From positions 153,060,726 through 153,124,725 of the forward strand of contig NC_088780.1 of the NCBI RefSeq assembly GCF_958450345.1: a stretch of DNA of 64,000 nucleotides, in the 5' to 3' direction. The DNA comes from Calliphora vicina. Its lineage: Eukaryota > Arthropoda > Insecta > Diptera > Calliphoridae. Numbering within the stretch: the first letter of the stretch is position 1; each line of letters begins with the position of its first letter. Made by a program: the position numbers and the translations under genes. The notes under the pieces were generated by a model. The model did not search any database. It was not told the origin of the DNA and saw nothing but the letters and a program-made list of their open reading frames with translations. Shown in pieces: positions 59,711-64,000 of the stretch.

Positions 59711-61184
59711 TGTAATGTGATTCATGTTTATAAGAGGTTAATTTTGATTTAAACATTTCAGTCCAAATGCTTAATACACTGTCCACTATGTTAGTATAAA
59801 TTAACCGTTAATGAATTCATTATGCATTAGTTCATTGTCTTAATGGTTTAGTACTGCAAACGTATTGACTTCATTCCTTTAAGAATTTATTTTTTAAATA
59901 ATTATTTTCTTGTTGAATCAATCATTCATGTTTACTTTAATTCAACTCCATTACAAAATAGCTTTCAAAATGTATTGAATTCTTAGGTAAATTTTTATTA
60001 ATTAATTTTTTAAATGACTGAAAGGAAAAAAATATTAAAACTGATTAAGGAAAAATTGAATCATTCAAAGGTTGAAGGAATTCTGTTATAAATTCAATTA
60101 CTTATGAATGAATTCTATTTAAATAATAGCCTTCTAATGAAGCTGACGAATTAGCTGTTGGGAATGGATTTATGAACTGAATTGCTGATATGTTTAATTC
60201 CGAATTAAGATTTTTGTGAATTCAACTCAAACTGAATTAATTAATTCGAACATTTGCCAAGAACATGGTTACTGGCTTCACAACTATTTCAAGAGGGCAT
60301 GCATATAGTCAGTTCTCTTTCTGGATGATTTTCTTTTGAAATTGTTTGTCTAGAACTCTTCCTTGGAACAGTTCTAGAAAATGTTATTTAGAGTATATAA
60401 GATTCGGCACAAGTTCTGTGGATGTTATGAAAGAATCGGAAGTGGTGCCGAATTTACAAGTTTTAGAAGTTTTAATTTTAGATCAAGTTACAGCAATTCC
60501 TCGGAGTGAACATTTTTAAATATTACCTATACATTTTGAATATTTTATTTCAATATTTGCTTATCAATGTTTTGGGGATTAAAAAATGGGGGTTCCCGGA
60601 TCTCTGCATAATGAATTAAAAATGGTCTTAAAAGTACATCTGCTTCAAAATTATTATTTCATAAAAATATTCTCAGATTTTCAAAAAGAAATATCAAAAT
60701 GTTGTAGAATTTAAATATTGAAATTTTTCTTTTATACTGAAATCGGACTCAATTTGTTTTACGTGAAGGAAAAAATCAATTTTTAATTTCAATACACCAT
60801 ATTTGTTTAACAACTTTAAGCTGACTATGGATAATAACATTTATTTATGCGTACTCAGGTATTGTTTTGTAGCCAAAGTAAAATTCTTTAAACATTTTTA
60901 TCACTAAAATACATGTAATAGTTTATTTATACTAAAATATAAATGGTCAACCCTTTTTTTAATTATTGTCCTGATTTAATTAGTGGTAAGGAGAGTTATT
61001 AAATAATAAAAATGTCATGTAAAAATCCACTTATCGTAATAATTACACAAAAATTATGTTAAACATAAACGTTTTTAAATGTTATAAAGACAATTTAAAA
61101 CGACAGCAAATATTGAAAGTCAATCAGAAATAATCTAAACGTTAACAAGTACAAACATATAACTCAGAAAAACACTTAAAAATC
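59711..61184. other. Spacer between the two odorant receptors
   Basis: AT-rich with many GAATTCA-type words; no gene or clear repeat. The promoter of the second receptor should lie near its right end; I cannot pick one out. Confidence 0.5.
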
Positions 61185-63242
61185 ATGACTAAAATTTCAC
61201 CAAAAGAGTGCCAAACAATGCATCATTGCGATAAAATATCTGGAGCCCGTGTCATATTAACAATTTTAAGATGTGTTGCCTTGTGGCCCTGGCAGTGTGA
61301 ATATGAGAATGAAACTAAAATGTTAATAATAGCAAAAATGCAGCATGTTCAGCGTTTTATTATACATGTACCGGCTACCCTGTTGTTTTGCTTGCTAATG
61401 TGGGTGGAGGCCTTCACTTCGTCCGACTTGGATCAGGCTGGTAATGTTCTGTACATGTCGTTGGCTTTAAGTGTTTATATAGTGAAATTGGTGAATATGG
61501 GAGTGCTGTCCAAGAAAGCCAGCTCTTTCATTTATGAACTGGAACACAATACAATGTATGATTTTCTAAGTCCCAAAGAAGCGGAAATGTGGTCGAAACA
61601 TCAAAAAAGTTTTCGCAATGTTGTAATCATTTTCACTTGTGGTAGTGTTTTTTCGGGTGTCTTTGCCTTTGTGGGTGTCTTGTTCGACAGCGAATATCGT
61701 TTGGGCTTTCCCTATTGGTTGCCTTTTGAATGGCGCAATCCAGAGCGTTATTGGTATGCATATGCTTTTAATGTGACCGGTATACTGGTGTCCTGTTTGT
61801 CCAATGTCAGCTTGGATATGTTGGGTTGTTATATGATTTTTCACATTGGTCTGCTGTACAAACTGCTGGGAATGCGTTATTCTGGTATAAGGAGCGTTAA
61901 GGAAGTGCCTGCCATTAAAGAGTTTAGGAAGTTATTTCTAATGCATGCGAGTATAAAAAGGTGAGTTGAGTTATAAGTTTTAACTGTTTGCAGATATTTT
62001 CAAAGAGTATTTTTTTTTTGATTTCAGAATGACTAAAGAATGTGAAAGCTTAATTTCTCATTATGTGTTGGCTCAAATTATTTTCAGTGCCTTAATTATA
62101 TGTTTCTGTGGTTATCGGCTGCAAAAGGTTAGTAACAACGATCTAAGGAATGTTTATATAGGAACTCAAGAATTAGAAGTACAACACAGAATGAATATAT
62201 AGTGGGAGTAAGCAAATATGTATGTATGTTTCCAAAGGTTCTGATATGTATGGAAATCAATTCTCTATAGTGAATATATATAGGAGATTTCATGTCAAGC
62301 GAATCAACTTTTGAAATCAATGTCTTCCGATCGGTATGAAATTTGCATCCCGATAGGTAATTCAGACACAATTTTTCAATAAGATCTGTCGAGAACTCTC
62401 TGAGTTATAGGGGGTCAAAATTTGACATTTTGACCAAGCAGGTGTTTTTTCTCATCCATATCTATTGTTCTTAGCAAAATGACTCCCAAATAGTTTAGAT
62501 ATCTGTTTCTTCAATCTTTCGAAAAAAAATAAAAAAAATTTAAAATTTTTTTTCCGAAATCAAAAATTTTGTTTACTTTTTTTCAAAATGGGCCCTTGGC
62601 CAAAATGTCAAATTCAGAGAGTTCTCGACCGATCTTGTTAAAAAATTGTGTCTGAATTACCGATTGGGCTGCAAATTTCATCCCGATCGGAAGACATTGA
62701 TTTCAAAAGTAGGTTCACTATGAAATCCCCCATATATATAAATTTCTTCATTTATCGCGTTCAATAAAAATCTTACTCCCACAATGTTTACTCTATTTTG
62801 TTCCTCAAATTAATGAATGAATTTTAATTTTTTTTTATTTTCTTTTCTTTTTTAAAGATGAACATTTTAGCCGAATTAAGCCAATTCTTTGCCATGTTAC
62901 AATTTCTAAGTGTCATGATTTTGGAAATATATTTACCCTGTCATTTTGCCAACCAAATAACTATGAACTCTGCTAATTTGCTTAACAACATCTATGACTG
63001 TGAATGGTTAAAGTTTTCTACGGCAAATCGGAAATTTCTGCGTTTGTATATGGAATTTTTTAAACATCCTGAACGTCTTAGAGCTGGAAAGTTCTTTGAA
63101 GTGGGTTTACCCATATTTACTAAGGTTTGTTAAAGGATTTTAATTTTTTAATATTGTAACTTCTTTTATGAAATTATAATATTTTTAGGTGATGAACAAT
63201 GCCTACAGTTATTTTGCTTTGTTGTTAAATATGGATAAATAA
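61185..63242 (+). CDS. Or94: Odorant receptor, Or94a/Or94b-like, gene 2 (398 residues)
   Basis: Exons 61185-61960, 62028-62127, 62858-63124 and 63189-63242, joined in frame with the same phases as gene 1; exons 2-4 have identical lengths (100, 267 and 54 nt). ATG at 61185 is the first in frame. Marks: 'CVALWPWQCEYENETK', 'LMWVEAFTSSDLDQAGNVLY', 'GFPYWLPFEWRNPERYWYAY', 'YMIFHIGLLYKLLGMRY', 'FCGYRLQK', 'MILEIYLPCHFANQ' and 'VGLPIFTKVMNNAYSYFAL'. It is a seven-span receptor of the same subfamily as gene 1, 3 kb downstream, evidently from tandem duplication. Intron 2 holds a foldback element at 62281-62735. An AATAAA overlaps the TAA stop (63238-63243); no better signal is obvious close by. Confidence 0.93.
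62281..62735. mobile_element. Foldback MITE in receptor intron 2
   Basis: Arms 62281-62440 and 62590-62735 are inverted copies (GGAGATTTCAT / ATGAAATCCCC ends; shared TTGAAATCAATGTCTTCCGA, TAATTCAGACACAATTTTT and CGAGAACTCTCTGA blocks), flanked by TATATA on both sides. No coding. Confidence 0.8.
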
Positions 63243-63344
63243 AGTTAAGGTTCATTTGGTTTCAAATTGTTTTATTTCAACTTTAGGTAAAAGACATAAT
63301 AGATATTATGTATTATAAAATAAGTTTTCCCAGTCTTTCCTGTA

Positions 63345-63757
63345 CAGAATCGTATACCCTTCAACAAAATTTTTGGTAAAAAAAACTCGGGTTAAAAATA
63401 TTTTTCCCGAGTTTGACACATTGTAGGTGCGTATTACTATGACGTTATATACTTCGTTGGAAAGGTCATATAAATGTTTATCATGAGATATCCATTTTGT
63501 ATATATTAATGATTTAGTAATCAAGGTATAGGTCAAAAAACTAGTCGTAGTTTTTTGCTTATATGTCGGCCAATTGTGAGCCCATTTTAAATAGCACCCG
63601 AATTGGAACTATATGGATATATTAATGTATGCATGTATGCATATGTGTGTAAGTTATTTGGTGGCTTCGGAAAATGGATTTCAACATGCAGACGGACACG
63701 GCTTTATCTATAACAAATTTATATTATATACCCGTACATGGTGAAGGGTATAATAAT
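63345..63757 (+). repeat. Dispersed repeat R2, shorter copy
   Basis: TATACCCTTCAACAAAATTT at the left, TTTCAACATGCAGACGGACA near 63680 and GAAGGGTATAATA at the right. Confidence 0.7.
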
Positions 63758-63879
63758 ATCACTCAGACTTTATTAATTTTGGCGGCATTGAAAATTGGTA
63801 CCCATTTGGAAAAGATACGAACATGGAGCAGTTTGTTCTAAGATATCAAAATGTTTCCAATTTTATTAATTTTAAACTT

Positions 63880-63948
63880 ATGTCGATTTTTATGCCAACA
63901 AAGCGTCATATGAGGGAAGTTTTGCTTTACTTCTTTAATTTTAAAACA
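63880..63948 (+). pseudogene. mariner 5' coding fragment, copy 6
   Basis: Reads 'MPTKRHMREVLLYF', the same stretch seen at the start of copy 3. It ends where repeat R1 begins. Confidence 0.65.
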
Positions 63949-63950
63949 AG

Positions 63951-64000
63951 TAAGAAAGTATGGTCGGTTAAGCCCGACCATATAATACCCTACACTAAGT
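63951..64000 (+). repeat. Dispersed repeat R1, start of a copy cut by the window edge
   Basis: CAAGTAAGAAAGTATGGTCG and the CCCGACCATATAATACCCTA block match the start of 51408-52475. Confidence 0.75.

Overview
This window looks like nuclear DNA of a higher dipteran, most likely a calyptrate fly such as a blowfly or house-fly relative. It is very AT-rich, has GT-AG introns, holds two odorant receptor genes of the Drosophila Or94a/Or94b type, and is crowded with fly-type transposons (hAT, mariner, piggyBac-like, non-LTR, LTR). The species assignment is inference; no marker sequence fixes it.

Three protein-coding units can be supported. (1) An SLC9B/CPA2-type sodium-proton antiporter gene (Nha family) lies on the minus strand. 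Seven consecutive exons between 43640 and 2979 join in frame into about 396 residues; the N-terminal cytoplasmic part and the C-terminal end lie outside what I can see. Its introns are up to 15.9 kb long and swollen with mobile elements. (2) Two tandem odorant receptor genes lie on the plus strand (53585-58230 and 61185-63242), each with four exons at the same positions and phases, encoding 400 and 398 residues. (3) A hAT transposon (6846-10857) has a perfect 8-bp target duplication, matching terminal repeats and a four-exon transposase that reads without a break for 723 codons.

Layout: 1-745 non-LTR remnant; 1041-1722 dispersed repeat; 2979-3582 antiporter exons G and F; 6846-10857 hAT element in the intron; 11758-18906 a 7.1-kb minisatellite with an 11-bp unit in the same intron; 19464-19652 exon E; 20860-22500 degenerate tandem repeats; 25090-27780 several inverted-repeat elements; 29106-29460 exons D and C; 29595-42782 a nest of hAT-like, palindromic, mariner and LTR insertions; 43102-43640 exons B and A; 44.1-53.0 kb further repeats; 53.6-63.2 kb the receptor pair with a solo LTR and foldback elements; and at 63.9-64 kb a mariner fragment and the start of another dispersed repeat.

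The host genes have unrelated roles: the antiporter moves cations and protons across membranes, the receptors detect odours in sensory neurons. Most of the interest lies in the mobile DNA. Many insertions still show target-site duplications, so the order of nesting can be read. I found no convincing new multi-gene system. The most notable items are the intact hAT element, the compound 11-bp array, the Asn-Asp replacement at the antiporter's ion-binding site, tRNA-like modules inside an inverted-repeat element, and solo LTRs at identical ATAT targets.
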